From positions 1-64,000 of the forward strand of contig NZ_LXVY01000034.1 of assembly GCF_001650735.1 (NCBI RefSeq): 64,000 nucleotides of DNA, in the 5' to 3' direction. The notes below the pieces were generated by a model. That model saw nothing but the letters and a program-made list of their open reading frames with translations. It searched no databases and had not been told where the DNA came from. This DNA is from Sphingomonas sp. TDK1. GTDB lineage: Bacteria; Pseudomonadota; Alphaproteobacteria; Sphingomonadales; Sphingomonadaceae. The position numbers were made by a program, and so were the translations under genes. Numbering within the stretch: the first letter of the stretch is position 1; the number at the start of each line of letters is the position of its first letter. Positions 33,095 through 42,086 of this stretch are shown here, in pieces.

Positions 33095-33903
33095 GCGACT
33101 TCCTTGCGTGCGGCGACCAGCGCCGTCTTCAGCGTATCGATATAGGCGCGAACGGGTTCCGCCGCATCCGCGCCGTGGCGACCGACCAACTCGACGATCG
33201 CGCTGCCCACCACCACGCCATCGGCGACGCGGCCGATGGCGGCGGCCTGTTCGGGGGTGCGGACGCCGAAGCCGACCGCGATCGGCAGGTCTGTCGCGGC
33301 CTTGAGGCGGGCAACCGCCGCTTCGATCGAAGCGGTAGCGGCCTGCTGCAGCCCGGTGATCCCGGCGACCGAGACATAATAGAGGAACCCGGAGGCACCC
33401 TGCAGCACCGCGGGCAGGCGGGCGGCGTCCGTGGTCGGCGTGGCGAGGCGGACATTGCCGATCCCGGCAGCGCGCAGCGCTTCGCCCAGGCTGTCGTCTT
33501 CCTCGGCGGGAATGTCGACGCAGATCGCGCCGTCGACGCCCGCATCGCGCGCCGCGCTGGCGAACCATTCCGGCCCGCGGCGCGTCATCGGGTTGGCATA
33601 GCCCATCAGCACCAGCGGCACCTCCGGATGGCGCGCCCGGAACGCGGTGGCGATGGCGAGCACGTCCGCCGTGGTGGTGCCGGCGGCGAGACTGCGCAGG
33701 TTCGCCGCCTGGATCGCCGGGCCGTCTGCCATCGGATCGGTGAACGGCATGCCGAGCTCGATCACGTCGGCCCCGCCCGCGACGAGCGCGTCGAGGATCG
33801 CGGCGGTCGCACCGGGCGTCGGGTCGCCGGCGGTGACGAAGGTCACCAGCGCTGCGCGGCCCTGATCGGCGGCGCGGGCAAAGGCGTTGGCGAGCCGGAT
33901 CAC
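33091..33903 (-). CDS. trpA: tryptophan synthase alpha chain
   Basis: TrpA cleaves indole-3-glycerol phosphate to indole, which passes to TrpB. The 270-residue protein has the catalytic Glu in [17 protein letters not shown] (about 50-66), the ICVDIPAEE loop with the second catalytic Asp, the GFLYYVS segment, and the [15 protein letters not shown] phosphate-binding loop. Start: a GTG at 33903 overlapping the trpB TGA (GTGA), consistent with coupled translation. The downstream accD overlaps by ATGA. Confidence 0.95.
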   Translation of the reverse strand: MIRLANAFARAADQGRAALVTFVTAGDPTPGATAAILDALVAGGADVIELGMPFTDPMADGPAIQAANLRSLAAGTTTADVLAIATAFRARHPEVPLVLMGYANPMTRRGPEWFASAARDAGVDGAICVDIPAEEDDSLGEALRAAGIGNVRLATPTTDAARLPAVLQGASGFLYYVSVAGITGLQQAATASIEAAVARLKAATDLPIAVGFGVRTPEQAAAIGRVADGVVVGSAIVELVGRHGADAAEPVRAYIDTLKTALVAARKEVA

Positions 33904-35129
33904 ATCTGCACTCCCAGCGCTTCTGCGACGGTGAAGATGTCCTTGTCGCCGCGACCGCAGAGATTGGCGAGGATCACCTTGTCGCGCGGCATGGTGCGGG
34001 CGACCTTGGCCACGGCAGCAATCGCATGGCTCGGCTCCAGCGCGGGGATGATGCCCTCGGTACGGCAGAGCAGCTGGAAGGCGTCGAGCGCCTCGGTATC
34101 CGTCACCGACGTATAGTCGACGCGGCCGATGTCGCGCAGCCAGGCGTGCTCGGGCCCAATGCCCGGATAGTCGAGGCCCGCCGAGATCGAATGCGCCTCG
34201 GTGATCTGGCCGTCCTCGTCCTGCAGCAGATAGGTGCGGTTGCCGTGGAGAATGCCCGGCGATCCGCCTGCGAGGCTGGCGGCGTGGCGCTTCTCCAGCC
34301 CTTCGCCTGCTGCTTCCACGCCCAGCATCTGGACGCTGGCATCGTCGAGGAACGGATGGAACAGTCCGATCGCGTTCGATCCGCCGCCGATCGCGGCGAC
34401 CAGCAGGTCGGGCAGTTTGCCGGTACGCTTGAGCATCTGCGCGCGCGCCTCGCGGCCGATCACCGACTGGAAGTCGCGGACCAGCTCGGGATAGGGGTGC
34501 GGGCCGGCCGCGGTGCCGATGATGTAGAAGGTGTCGTGAACGTTGGCGACCCAGTCGCGCAGGCCCTCGTTCATCGCGTCCTTGAGCGTCGCAGCACCAC
34601 TGGTCACGGGCACCACTTCGGCGCCGAGCAGCTTCATGCGGAACACATTGGGCTGCTGCCGCGCCACGTCGGTGGCACCCATATAGATCACGCAGGGCAG
34701 GCCGAAGCGCGCGCAGACGGTGGCGGTGGCCACGCCGTGCTGGCCAGCGCCGGTCTCGGCGATGATCCGCGTCTTGCCCATGCGGCGGGCGAGCAGGATC
34801 TGGCCGATGCAATTGTTGATCTTGTGCGCACCGGTGTGGTTGAGCTCGTCGCGCTTGAACCAGATTTCGGCACCCATGCCCTCGGGCGCGCTTTCTCGCA
34901 GCGCCTCGGTCAGCCGCTCGGCATAATAAAGCGGGCTGGGGCGGCCGACATAATGTTCGAGCAGGTCGTCGAACTCGGCCTGGAAGGCGGGATCGGCCTT
35001 GGCGGCGGTGTATTCGCGCTCCAGGTCGAGAACCAACGGCATCAGCGTCTCGGCGACGAAGCGTCCGCCGAACTGGCCGAAATGCCCGCGGTCGTCGGGC
35101 TGGGCGCGGAAGGAATTTGGTGCGGTCAT
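33900..35129 (-). CDS. trpB: tryptophan synthase beta chain
   Basis: TrpB condenses indole with serine using PLP. The 409-residue protein carries the PLP lysine in HTGAHKINN (about residue 98), the [14 protein letters not shown] phosphate/serine-binding loop (about 118), and the glycine-rich [14 protein letters not shown] (about 240). The N-terminal region [13 protein letters not shown] is typical. Stop and start overlap trpA and trpF by GTGA and ATGA, so trpF-trpB-trpA-accD are a tightly coupled operon. Confidence 0.97.
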   Translation of the reverse strand: MTAPNSFRAQPDDRGHFGQFGGRFVAETLMPLVLDLEREYTAAKADPAFQAEFDDLLEHYVGRPSPLYYAERLTEALRESAPEGMGAEIWFKRDELNHTGAHKINNCIGQILLARRMGKTRIIAETGAGQHGVATATVCARFGLPCVIYMGATDVARQQPNVFRMKLLGAEVVPVTSGAATLKDAMNEGLRDWVANVHDTFYIIGTAAGPHPYPELVRDFQSVIGREARAQMLKRTGKLPDLLVAAIGGGSNAIGLFHPFLDDASVQMLGVEAAGEGLEKRHAASLAGGSPGILHGNRTYLLQDEDGQITEAHSISAGLDYPGIGPEHAWLRDIGRVDYTSVTDTEALDAFQLLCRTEGIIPALEPSHAIAAVAKVARTMPRDKVILANLCGRGDKDIFTVAEALGVQM

Positions 35130-35764
35130 GATCGGGCCACGGCTTTAAGGAAAGCGGCGATCTTGTCCACATCCTTGATGCCCGGCGCGACCTCGATGCC
35201 CGAAGAGACATCCACCAGCCCCGCGCCGGTGACGCGGATCGCCTCGCCGACATTGGTGGCGTCGAGCCCGCCGGACAGGATCCAGGGCAGGGGATGGGCG
35301 AAACCGTCGAGCAGGGTCCAGTCGAAGCGCAGCCCGGTGCCGCCGGGCACCTTGGCGCCCTCGGGCGCCTTGGCGTCGTAGAGCAGCCGATCGGCCGCAC
35401 CGCGGAAGCCGGCGGCGGGGACGAGATCGGCGCGTGTCTTTACCGCCAGTGCCGCCCAGGTCTCACGACCGGTGCGGGCCTTCACCGCGGCGGCACGCTC
35501 GGGGGTTACCTTGTGGAGCTGGATCACGTCGAGCCGTCCGGCAGCGATGGCGGCATCGAGGAAGCCGTCGTCGGGATCGACGAACACACCCACGCGCGCG
35601 ACCCGCCCCGGCACCCGCGCGGCAAGTCCCTGCGCCTTTTCGAACGAGAGGTGCCGCGGGCTGGGCGGAAAGAAGACGAAGCCGATATGGCTCGCTTCGC
35701 CGGCCACGGCTGCGTCGAGCGTATCGGGGGTGGACAGGCCACAGATTTTCGCGGTCGCGGGCAT
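35126..35764 (-). CDS. trpF: phosphoribosylanthranilate isomerase
   Basis: TrpF converts phosphoribosylanthranilate to its deoxyribulose form, upstream of TrpC in tryptophan synthesis. The 212-residue TIM barrel has the catalytic cysteine in KICGLSTPD (about residues 6-14), the [11 protein letters not shown] segment, the DVIQLHK strand and the [12 protein letters not shown] phosphate loop. It is the first gene of the cluster; the start at 35764 lies 65 bases from the divergent TonB-like gene, leaving only a short common promoter region and no obvious trp leader peptide. Confidence 0.94.
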   Translation of the reverse strand: MPATAKICGLSTPDTLDAAVAGEASHIGFVFFPPSPRHLSFEKAQGLAARVPGRVARVGVFVDPDDGFLDAAIAAGRLDVIQLHKVTPERAAAVKARTGRETWAALAVKTRADLVPAAGFRGAADRLLYDAKAPEGAKVPGGTGLRFDWTLLDGFAHPLPWILSGGLDATNVGEAIRVTGAGLVDVSSGIEVAPGIKDVDKIAAFLKAVARS

Positions 35765-35829
35765 GGTCCGCCTAGTCGCCCCATTTCCCCTCGGGTACAA
35801 GCCTCGCCGGAATGGGGGGGGGCTGTTCG

Positions 35830-36480
35830 ATGCGGGTGCTGGTCGGAAGTGCAGTTCTGGCGATGATCTTTTCGGGCGGCGCGGCACAGGCGCAGCGCGC
35901 GATCGGACCTGTTTCGGCATGGATGGTTCCGGCGGACTATCCGGAAGATGCGGCTGCCGATGGACGGGGTGGTATCGTCACCATGCAGTTCCGCATTGCT
36001 GCATCGGGGAGGGTGGAGAAATGCCGCCCGATTTTTTCCTCCGCCCAGGCGGCGCTTGCGCGGATCAGCTGCCAGCGCATCGAAGAGCGCGGGCGGTACG
36101 TGCCGGCGCATGACGCGGCCGGAACACCCGTGGCGAGCGAGGGCCAATTGCGTGCGCGCTGGAACCCGCAGACGCGTGGTGTCACGGTGGAGAGCCAGTT
36201 TGGCGGTGCGATGCCGCTCGGCGAGCCCGGCGCCTGGATGACCGACAACGACTATGCCGTCGTGACGCAAGGCAGGGGTGACAGCGATGCCGAACTGCTT
36301 TTCGACATCGGCACCGATGGTCGCCTGACGCGGTGCGCGTTCAGCGCGTTGGGCAATGCCGAGACGAGTCGCCGGACATGCCAACTCTTCGCACAGCGGG
36401 CGCGCTTTCGTCCGCCGGTGGGTGATCACGGTGAGCCGCTTGCGGTGCAGGGGACCATCACCATGCACTGGCGGCACTGA
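35830..36480 (+). CDS. exported protein with two TonB-C-like domains
   Basis: A 216-residue protein with a Sec signal peptide (MRVLVGSAVLAMIFSGGAAQAQ). Two similar halves follow: DYPEDAAADGRGGIVTMQFRI with RVEKCRPIFSSAQAALARISC, and DYAVVTQGRGDSDAELLFDI with RLTRCAFSALGNAETSRRTC. Both resemble the TonB C-terminal fold, each with two conserved Cys that may form a disulfide. No TonB transmembrane segment or proline linker is present, so it is unlikely to transduce energy; it may be a periplasmic binding or scaffold protein. Divergent from trpF. Confidence 0.72.
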   Translation: MRVLVGSAVLAMIFSGGAAQAQRAIGPVSAWMVPADYPEDAAADGRGGIVTMQFRIAASGRVEKCRPIFSSAQAALARISCQRIEERGRYVPAHDAAGTPVASEGQLRARWNPQTRGVTVESQFGGAMPLGEPGAWMTDNDYAVVTQGRGDSDAELLFDIGTDGRLTRCAFSALGNAETSRRTCQLFAQRARFRPPVGDHGEPLAVQGTITMHWRH

Positions 36481-36495
36481 CTGCCGCGATGCGAT

Positions 36496-37002
36496 TCAGA
36501 CCAGCCGCTTGGCCAGCACCGTCATGAACAGCGGCGGATCGAGCGGGATCGGGAAGTCGCGGCGCTCGCCCGTCTCCGCGTAACCGCGGCGGAGATAATA
36601 GTCGATCAGCGCGCGACGCGCTTCGATCACCGTCATCTCGATGCGGGTGCAACCGAAGGACTGGCGGGCGTGGGCTTCGGCGGCGGCGATCAGTTCGCGG
36701 CCGAGGCCGCCGGCCTGGCGCGCCGGATCGATGCAAAGCAGGCCCAAATACGCGGTATCGCCGCCGCGATCGGCGACGTTGACGCAGCCGATCGGCGTCT
36801 TGTCTTCCAACGCGATCAGCAACATCTGCGCCGGGTCCTCGACGATCGCGGTCAGCGTCGCGAGGTCGGTGCGCGGGCCTTCGATCAGGTCCGCTTCGTG
36901 CGTCCAGCCCTGGCGCGCGGTCTCGCCGCGATAGGCGCGTTCGATCACGGGATGGATCACCGGCAGGTCGGCAAGCACGGCGGGACGAATGGAAAGGGAC
37001 AT
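36496..37002 (-). CDS. GNAT-family N-acetyltransferase
   Basis: A 168-residue GNAT protein. The N-terminus SIRPAVLADLPVIHPVIERAYRG is the usual first strand and helix. Acetyl-CoA-binding residues are in IDPARQAGGLGRELIAAAEAHAR (about 91-113, matching the R/Q-x-x-G-x-G/A motif), and YYLRRGYAETGER is near the end. Small-molecule or protein acetylation is likely, substrate unknown. It is last in the EEP-patatin-lapA-pyrF-GNAT series, separated from pyrF by a 50-base gap that holds a hairpin (CTTTCCTC/GAGGAAAG). Confidence 0.88.
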   Translation of the reverse strand: MSLSIRPAVLADLPVIHPVIERAYRGETARQGWTHEADLIEGPRTDLATLTAIVEDPAQMLLIALEDKTPIGCVNVADRGGDTAYLGLLCIDPARQAGGLGRELIAAAEAHARQSFGCTRIEMTVIEARRALIDYYLRRGYAETGERRDFPIPLDPPLFMTVLAKRLV

Positions 37003-37052
37003 GGGGTTTCCGGCGGCTTTCCTCCCTTGTAGGAGAGGAAAGCTATTACTTT

Positions 37053-37727
37053 TCAAAGTGTAGCGGCAATCGCCCGCGCAGCCTGATCGGGGTCGGCCGC
37101 CTGGGTGATCGGGCGGCCGATCACCAGGATCGAGGCACCTGCGTCCACCGCGCTGCGCGGCGTCACCACCCGCTTCTGGTCGCCCACATGCGCGTCTGCG
37201 GGGCGTACGCCGGGAACGACGAAAAAGCCGTCCTTCCACGCCGCGTGCGCTGCCTTCACTTCCTCGCCCGAGCAGACGATGCCGTCGACGCCCGCCGAGC
37301 GGGCCAGTTCGGCCAGCCGCATCACCTGCTCGTGCGGATCGGGCTTGAGGCCGATCGAGGTCATATCGGCGCCGTCGAGGCTGGTGAGCATCGTCACCGC
37401 CACGACCTTGGTGCCCTCGGGCGCCGCCGCCTTGGCGTCTTCCAGCATCGCCCGGCCGCCGGCGGCGTGGACGGTGAGGATCGCCGGATTCAGCGGACGC
37501 AGTGCCTGGATCGCCTTGGCGACGGTGTTGGGAATGTCGTGGAACTTGAGGTCGAGGAAGATCGGGACGCCGATCTCGGCCATCTCGTGCACGCCCTGGC
37601 GGCCGTTGGCCATGAAGAATTCGAGGCCCAGCTTGATGCCCCCGACATGGTGGCGGACTTTCTGGGCGAGCGCCTTGGCCTTTTCCAGCTCGGGGGTGTC
37701 GAGCGCGACATAGACGCGACCGCTCAT
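37053..37727 (-). CDS. pyrF: orotidine 5'-phosphate decarboxylase
   Basis: PyrF performs the last step of UMP synthesis. The 224-residue TIM barrel has the DLKFHDIPNTV motif (about 58-68) carrying catalytic Lys and Asp residues, an early VALDTPELEKA with the substrate Asp, and GVRPADAHVGDQKRVVTP near residue 175 with the phosphate-binding RxxxxxxDQxR region. It overlaps the lapA-like gene ahead of it by ATGA, a common alphaproteobacterial pairing. Confidence 0.95.
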   Translation of the reverse strand: MSGRVYVALDTPELEKAKALAQKVRHHVGGIKLGLEFFMANGRQGVHEMAEIGVPIFLDLKFHDIPNTVAKAIQALRPLNPAILTVHAAGGRAMLEDAKAAAPEGTKVVAVTMLTSLDGADMTSIGLKPDPHEQVMRLAELARSAGVDGIVCSGEEVKAAHAAWKDGFFVVPGVRPADAHVGDQKRVVTPRSAVDAGASILVIGRPITQAADPDQAARAIAATL

Positions 37728-38047
37728 GCGCGCGGCTCCTCAATGACCGGGCCGTCGATCGCGGGTTCGAAGCGTGGCGCGGGGTTGGCGGGGATCGAAC
37801 GCAGATCCGCCAGCGCGCGCTCCAGTCCGGCGAAGCGCTGTCGCATCCGCCAGCGCAGCGTCTGATAGGCGATCAGCATCGGCAGGAAGCCGGCCAGGAA
37901 CACGACGATCAGCAGCAGCGGCAGGCTGATATCGGCGACGAGACCGCCCCAGAGCTGGATGCTCACGCGCTGCTCGCCATTGTAGATCACGAACCCGGCG
38001 ATCACGCCGCCGAGCAGGAGCCACAACAGCACCTTCAGAAACCGCAT
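37724..38047 (-). CDS. LapA-domain inner-membrane protein
   Basis: A 107-residue protein with two transmembrane segments (about residues 5-22 and 42-63) linked by a short NGEQRVSIQLWG loop, then a basic coiled segment (TLRWRMRQRFAGLERALADL) and a proline-rich tail. This matches LapA/DUF1049-type proteins, which in some bacteria aid lipopolysaccharide assembly control with LapB. LapB is not adjacent here. It overlaps pyrF at its stop. Confidence 0.85.
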   Translation of the reverse strand: MRFLKVLLWLLLGGVIAGFVIYNGEQRVSIQLWGGLVADISLPLLLIVVFLAGFLPMLIAYQTLRWRMRQRFAGLERALADLRSIPANPAPRFEPAIDGPVIEEPRA

Positions 38048-38110
38048 TCCGCTCCCTTCCTGGCAAATCCTGCGCGCCTTCTAGGCCCGAGCGGGCCCGC
38101 TTGCCAAGGC

Positions 38111-40387
38111 TCAGCCGATTTCGGTGCGCAGCTCGGCGATCAATCCGGGGATGGCGGTGAGGGCCGGGGCCTCCTCGTCGAGGATGGCATGGAAGGCGCG
38201 GCGCTTGAGCGCGGCGATATGCTCGGCATCGGGGCGCGCTTCCCTGTCGAGCGTGGACAGCACGATGTCGATCAATCGATCGGCGCCGTTGAGGCGGCCC
38301 CAGAGATAGTCGTTCTCGCGGTAGGCGCGGCTGAAGAATGCACCGAAATTGTTGAACTGGTTTCCCTTGAGCATCACCGCGACACCCCCAGCCCGGATCG
38401 CCTTAGCGTCTTCGGGCGAGATGCGGTCGACGCGAATCGGATCGAACTCGTCCATGCCCTCGCCTTGGAGCAGCGGCAGCGTTGCGATGTCGAAGAAGGG
38501 GAAGCCGAGATAGGCGAGCAGCATTGGTCGCCGCAACTCCTTCGACAGCGCGCTGAAGCCGGCGGACAGCACCTCGTCGGTCTGGCGGTCGAGTGTGCGG
38601 AGCTGCATCCGCTCGGCCAGCGCGTCGAGCAGAGCGCCGGGGTCACTGCCTGACAGATTACTCAGGTCGCCAAAGGTATCGGAGCGCTTGAGCTCCAGAT
38701 AGGCGGCCAGCGCGCCATAGATCGCATCGCGCATCGGCCGCATCGAACCGCGCGGCACTGAATGCTCCAGCTCCGCCAGCCGTCGTGCGAGCAAGCGAAG
38801 GCGGCGGATGCGGAAACCCAGGTCGTGCCCGCGCAGGAAATCGAGCGCCTCGGGCGATGCGCCGCCGGGCAGCGACGCGCCGAAACGGTCCGCTCCGCGT
38901 ACCCGCACAGTTTCGCGCAGCCGGCGAGCCAGCGAGCGGAGGCGCTGCCCGTCCTGTTGGCCATTTAGAGCCTGTAGTAGCCTCGCGGTGCGGTCTACGG
39001 CGGCATCGACCTTGAGCAGCGCATAGGCAGTGTGACCATACCCGGCCTTGGCGGCCGCAGCGACCTGCGCGCGCTTCCGCCACGCGGCGAGGCGCTTGGG
39101 CGTGGGATAATCGAGCCACAAGGTGTAGCCGAAGAGGGACTCAACCTGAGCCTCAACCTCGGCGCGGATTTCCGTGACGATCGCGAGCATCCGCTCGATC
39201 CGGTCTGACCGCCCCGCGATCGTCTCCAGATTGTCGCGGATCGGCTGTTTGCGTGGCAACTCGGAGAGTGCGCCGATCAGCGTCGAGAAGAAGCCGGGCC
39301 GTTCCCGGCGCGGCCCATAGAAGTCGAATCGCATATCGGGCGTGGGATCGAGGAACACGAAGCGACGGTCGACCTGGCGGCGGGCAGGGCGCTCGCGCAG
39401 GGCATCCATTGCCGGTCCAAAGGGCGCGTTGGCGAGCACCGAGCCGTCGATCAGCACCGCTTTTTCGGCACGGCTCTCCGCCCATTGCTCCGGCAGGGCG
39501 CGCTGGAGAAAGGCGTCACGGCCGGCCCAGGTCTCCCCGCGATCGGCCAGTACCTTGTCGAGCTCTTCCACCATCAGCGGCGGAAAGGCGCCGGGGAAGC
39601 TGGAGGTCGCGCGGGCGGCGAAACCCAAGGCGGCCGGATGGGCGATGCCGGTGCCGCGGCCGTGGTCGGTGAAGCTGAAGACGAGCCGATGCTCGGTCTC
39701 GATCACTTCCGGGGGCGTGTTGAGACGCAGCGTCTCGGCATGGCCGCGAAAATCGGTGGCGGTGACGAACAGGTCGAGCGGCTGGCCCTCGGGGAGAAGC
39801 CGGCGTTCGGCCGGGCCCTTGGCCATCTTGTCGAAGGCATTCAGCAGCGTCTTGAGCAGCTGCTCGCCTCCGAAAGGCGGCTCGAACCAGCGCGAGCGGA
39901 CGAAGCGTTCCAGCTTCTCGCGAACCTCCGCACGGGATCCTGCCTCAACCGTCTCCTCGACGCCGTGTTCTCGGCTGGATAGCATCCAGGCGATCGGCTT
40001 TGCCCAGATCTTGGCGAAGCGATGCGACGGCCCCTGGCTGGGCGCGAGCAGTGCGTCGACATCCGCATGGTCGAGCCACATCGCGGTCAGCGGATCGAGC
40101 GATTGGCCGGTGGCGATCGCCTGCGCCAGGAACACCGCGTTGATTCCGCCCGCGCTGGCGCCCGATAGAATGTCGACGAGTACGCGCAGGCTGAGCCCGC
40201 TACGGTCGCGAATCTCTTCGATCAGCTCGCGATAGACGCTCTGGAGCGGCGTGCCCTCGCGCTCGGCACAGCTCGCGCGGGCAAGGTGCCAAACCTCCTT
40301 GGTGATGCCGTGCATGTACACTGCAAGGCTGATCCCGCCATAGCAGACCAGCGCCAGCCGCAGCTCCTTTTCCTGCACCTCCTGCAT
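38111..40387 (-). CDS. patatin-like phospholipase (large, DUF3376-type)
   Basis: A 758-residue protein beginning MQEVQEKELRLALVCYGGIS. It has the patatin oxyanion loop YGGISLAVYMHG (about 16-27), the nucleophile elbow SGASAGGINA (about 71-80, catalytic Ser in GASAG) and the dyad Asp in VLIDGSVLANAPFGPA (about 310-325). The long helical C-terminal half matches the patatin-related/DUF3376 architecture. It should hydrolyse phospholipids; no export signal is visible, so it is probably cytoplasmic or membrane-associated. Its ATG overlaps the EEP-family gene stop (TGATG), suggesting a joint role in lipid turnover or signalling. Confidence 0.88.
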   Translation of the reverse strand: MQEVQEKELRLALVCYGGISLAVYMHGITKEVWHLARASCAEREGTPLQSVYRELIEEIRDRSGLSLRVLVDILSGASAGGINAVFLAQAIATGQSLDPLTAMWLDHADVDALLAPSQGPSHRFAKIWAKPIAWMLSSREHGVEETVEAGSRAEVREKLERFVRSRWFEPPFGGEQLLKTLLNAFDKMAKGPAERRLLPEGQPLDLFVTATDFRGHAETLRLNTPPEVIETEHRLVFSFTDHGRGTGIAHPAALGFAARATSSFPGAFPPLMVEELDKVLADRGETWAGRDAFLQRALPEQWAESRAEKAVLIDGSVLANAPFGPAMDALRERPARRQVDRRFVFLDPTPDMRFDFYGPRRERPGFFSTLIGALSELPRKQPIRDNLETIAGRSDRIERMLAIVTEIRAEVEAQVESLFGYTLWLDYPTPKRLAAWRKRAQVAAAAKAGYGHTAYALLKVDAAVDRTARLLQALNGQQDGQRLRSLARRLRETVRVRGADRFGASLPGGASPEALDFLRGHDLGFRIRRLRLLARRLAELEHSVPRGSMRPMRDAIYGALAAYLELKRSDTFGDLSNLSGSDPGALLDALAERMQLRTLDRQTDEVLSAGFSALSKELRRPMLLAYLGFPFFDIATLPLLQGEGMDEFDPIRVDRISPEDAKAIRAGGVAVMLKGNQFNNFGAFFSRAYRENDYLWGRLNGADRLIDIVLSTLDREARPDAEHIAALKRRAFHAILDEEAPALTAIPGLIAELRTEIG

Positions 40388-41079
40388 CAGCGGTGCCGCA
40401 CCTCCGCCCAGACGGGGAGGTGATCCGAGGCCGTCCGGGCCGCCAGGCTGTGGTGCACACCCGCGTCGCCGAACGCGAGATCGGGCGAGGCCATGATCCG
40501 GTCGAGTCGCGCCATCGGGCGGCGGGCGTGGAAGCTTTTACCCGTAGCGGCGAAGGCGAAATGCTGGGCGAAGTCGCGAAGGCAGCCCCGATCGGCGCTC
40601 CACTCGTTGAGATCACCCATCATCACCGTCGGGCTGGGGGGGCGATCGGCGAGAAACGCCAAAATCGCATGCGCCTGTCTGCGCCGCCAAAGCCCCGAAA
40701 GGTCGAGATGCATGCCGACCACCCGGAGCCGCTGGCCGTTCAGCTGTAGGTCCGCCATCACGGCGCCGCGCGGTTCCAGCGTGGGGAGGTGGAGCGCCGA
40801 ACAACCGAGGATCTCGGCCTCTTTCCGTACCAGCAGCGCATTGCCGTGCCAGCCCATCGATCGCGCGCGCATGCCGAAATGTACCGGCTTCCAGGGGCTA
40901 TGCTCGGCAAGCAGACTTTGCGTGAGGACGGCTTCGCGTGCGCCGAAGCGGCGATCTGCCTCCTGCAATGCAATCACATCGGCGTCGATCTCGAGTAGCA
41001 CCTCGAGCGTCCTCTCCGGGCGTCGTCGTCGGTCGGTGCCGATCGACTTCCGCATATTGTAGCTGGCGACCTTGATCAT
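40387..41079 (-). CDS. endonuclease/exonuclease/phosphatase (EEP) family hydrolase
   Basis: A 230-residue metal-dependent hydrolase. EEP landmarks are in order: VASYNMRKSIG (Asn), ADVIALQEADRR (metal Glu at about 40), VVGMHLDLSG, TVMMGDLNEWS (Asp/Asn at about 155) and a final TASDHLPVWAEV (His-Asp pair). Substrates of the family range from DNA to inositol phosphates and sphingomyelin. It is co-transcribed with the patatin-like gene, which slightly favours a phosphodiesterase acting on lipid or phosphate esters. Confidence 0.88.
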   Translation of the reverse strand: MIKVASYNMRKSIGTDRRRRPERTLEVLLEIDADVIALQEADRRFGAREAVLTQSLLAEHSPWKPVHFGMRARSMGWHGNALLVRKEAEILGCSALHLPTLEPRGAVMADLQLNGQRLRVVGMHLDLSGLWRRRQAHAILAFLADRPPSPTVMMGDLNEWSADRGCLRDFAQHFAFAATGKSFHARRPMARLDRIMASPDLAFGDAGVHHSLAARTASDHLPVWAEVRHR

Positions 41080-41120
41080 CCGCGCCCCTTATCAGCGCGG
41101 GGAGTATGACTGCACAAGCC

Positions 41121-41318
41121 TCAATAACCCGTTTCGCCTCGTTCGCGCTGCCCGGCCGCAGTTTCCGCTGCGGCGAGCAGGCTGCGACCGGTCGCCTCCG
41201 CGGCTTCGGGGGTCATTGCGACCGCGACGCCGTTGGGGCCGTCGAGAAGCACCAGACCGAGTTCGGCGGTGGCGACTCCGCCTTCTTCTTCCGGCGTCAG
41301 CGCCGAGTCCTTGGCCAT
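41121..41318 (-). CDS. small acidic protein, hypothetical
   Basis: A 65-residue soluble protein beginning MAKDSALTPEEEGGVATAELG and ending RERGETGY. The central part LVLLDGPNGVAVAMTPEAAEATGRSLLAAAETA alternates a beta-hairpin and an amphipathic helix, resembling small single-domain proteins found as orphan genes. GGGGAAG lies eight bases before the ATG at 41318. No family is recognised. Confidence 0.62.
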   Translation of the reverse strand: MAKDSALTPEEEGGVATAELGLVLLDGPNGVAVAMTPEAAEATGRSLLAAAETAAGQRERGETGY

Positions 41319-41387
41319 GTGCGTGACTTCCCCGTGTGCGGCATTGGTGGGGATGAACGCAGGATTACGACCAAATATCCGCCGATT

Positions 41388-41954
41388 TCAGTCGCGAAGC
41401 CAGTCTGCGAGTGTTTTGGCATAGAGCTTGTGCTCCTCCGCCAGCACCCGGGCGGCAAGGCTGGCCGCGGTGTCGTCGGGGAGGATCGGCACGCGTGCCT
41501 GCCCAAGCACTTCGCCGCCGTCGAGTTCTTCTGTGACAACATGGACCGACGCACCCGCTTCGGCATCGCCGGCTTCGATCGCGCGGGCGTGGGTGTCGAG
41601 GCCCTTGTATTTGGGCAGCAGCGAGGGATGGATGTTGACGATTCGTCCGCGCCAGCGCGCGACGAAATCGTCGGACAACAGCCGCATATAACCGGCAAGC
41701 GCGATCACCTCGACGCCGGCGCTCCGGAGCGCTGCGTCGATCTTCGCCTCATAGTCGGCCTTGGCCATGCCCTTGGTGCTTTGGGCGAAGGTCGGCACGC
41801 CGCGCTCGGCCGCCCAGGCGAGTCCAGCCGCTTCCGGCTTGTCGCTGGCGACGAGCGCAACCGTATAGGGGCAGTCCGGCGCAGCGGCGGCCTCGACCAG
41901 CGAGGCCATGTTCGAGCCGCGGCCCGAGATCAGGATGCCGAGTCGCTTCTTCAA
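41388..41954 (-). CDS. purN: phosphoribosylglycinamide formyltransferase
   Basis: PurN transfers a formyl group from 10-formyl-tetrahydrofolate to GAR in purine synthesis. The 188-residue protein has the GAR-binding LGILISGRGSNMASLV (about 5-20), the catalytic block IVNIHPSLLPKYKGLDTH (Asn, His; about 105-122) and the catalytic Asp in HVVTEELDGGEVLGQ (about 144). It lies downstream of purM, separated by 132 bases that hold a palindromic element. Confidence 0.95.
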   Translation of the reverse strand: MKKRLGILISGRGSNMASLVEAAAAPDCPYTVALVASDKPEAAGLAWAAERGVPTFAQSTKGMAKADYEAKIDAALRSAGVEVIALAGYMRLLSDDFVARWRGRIVNIHPSLLPKYKGLDTHARAIEAGDAEAGASVHVVTEELDGGEVLGQARVPILPDDTAASLAARVLAEEHKLYAKTLADWLRD

Positions 41955-41958
41955 ATTT

Positions 41959-42060
41959 CCCTCCCGCTTGCGGGAGGGGTTAGGGGCGAGGCTGACGGGG
42001 AGAGGGAAGGCTGGCGGTACCGCTCAGCCCCTCCCGCGACCCCTTGCGCAAGCGGGAGGG
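41959..42060. repeat. intergenic element with 11-bp inverted ends (purM-purN gap)
   Basis: It starts CCCTCCCGCTT (41959-41969) and ends AAGCGGGAGGG (42050-42060), exact inverted repeats. The left end alone folds as CCCTCCCGC-TT-GCGGGAGGG, and the right end has CCCCTCCCGC and GCGGGAGGGG arms. It lies inside the purM-purN transcript and could attenuate or protect the mRNA. Same build as the elements in the accD-folC and TM2-cysS gaps. Confidence 0.62.
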
Positions 42061-42086
42061 GAGCGTAGGCTGATAGCGCTCGGCAA

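Noticed and set aside
34026-35381. 451-codon open frame on the plus strand
   Set aside because: Antisense of trpB and trpF, whose identity is certain.
33091-35764. accD and folC in a trp operon as an unusual fusion of pathways
   Set aside because: trpFBA-accD-folC is a widely conserved proteobacterial gene order.
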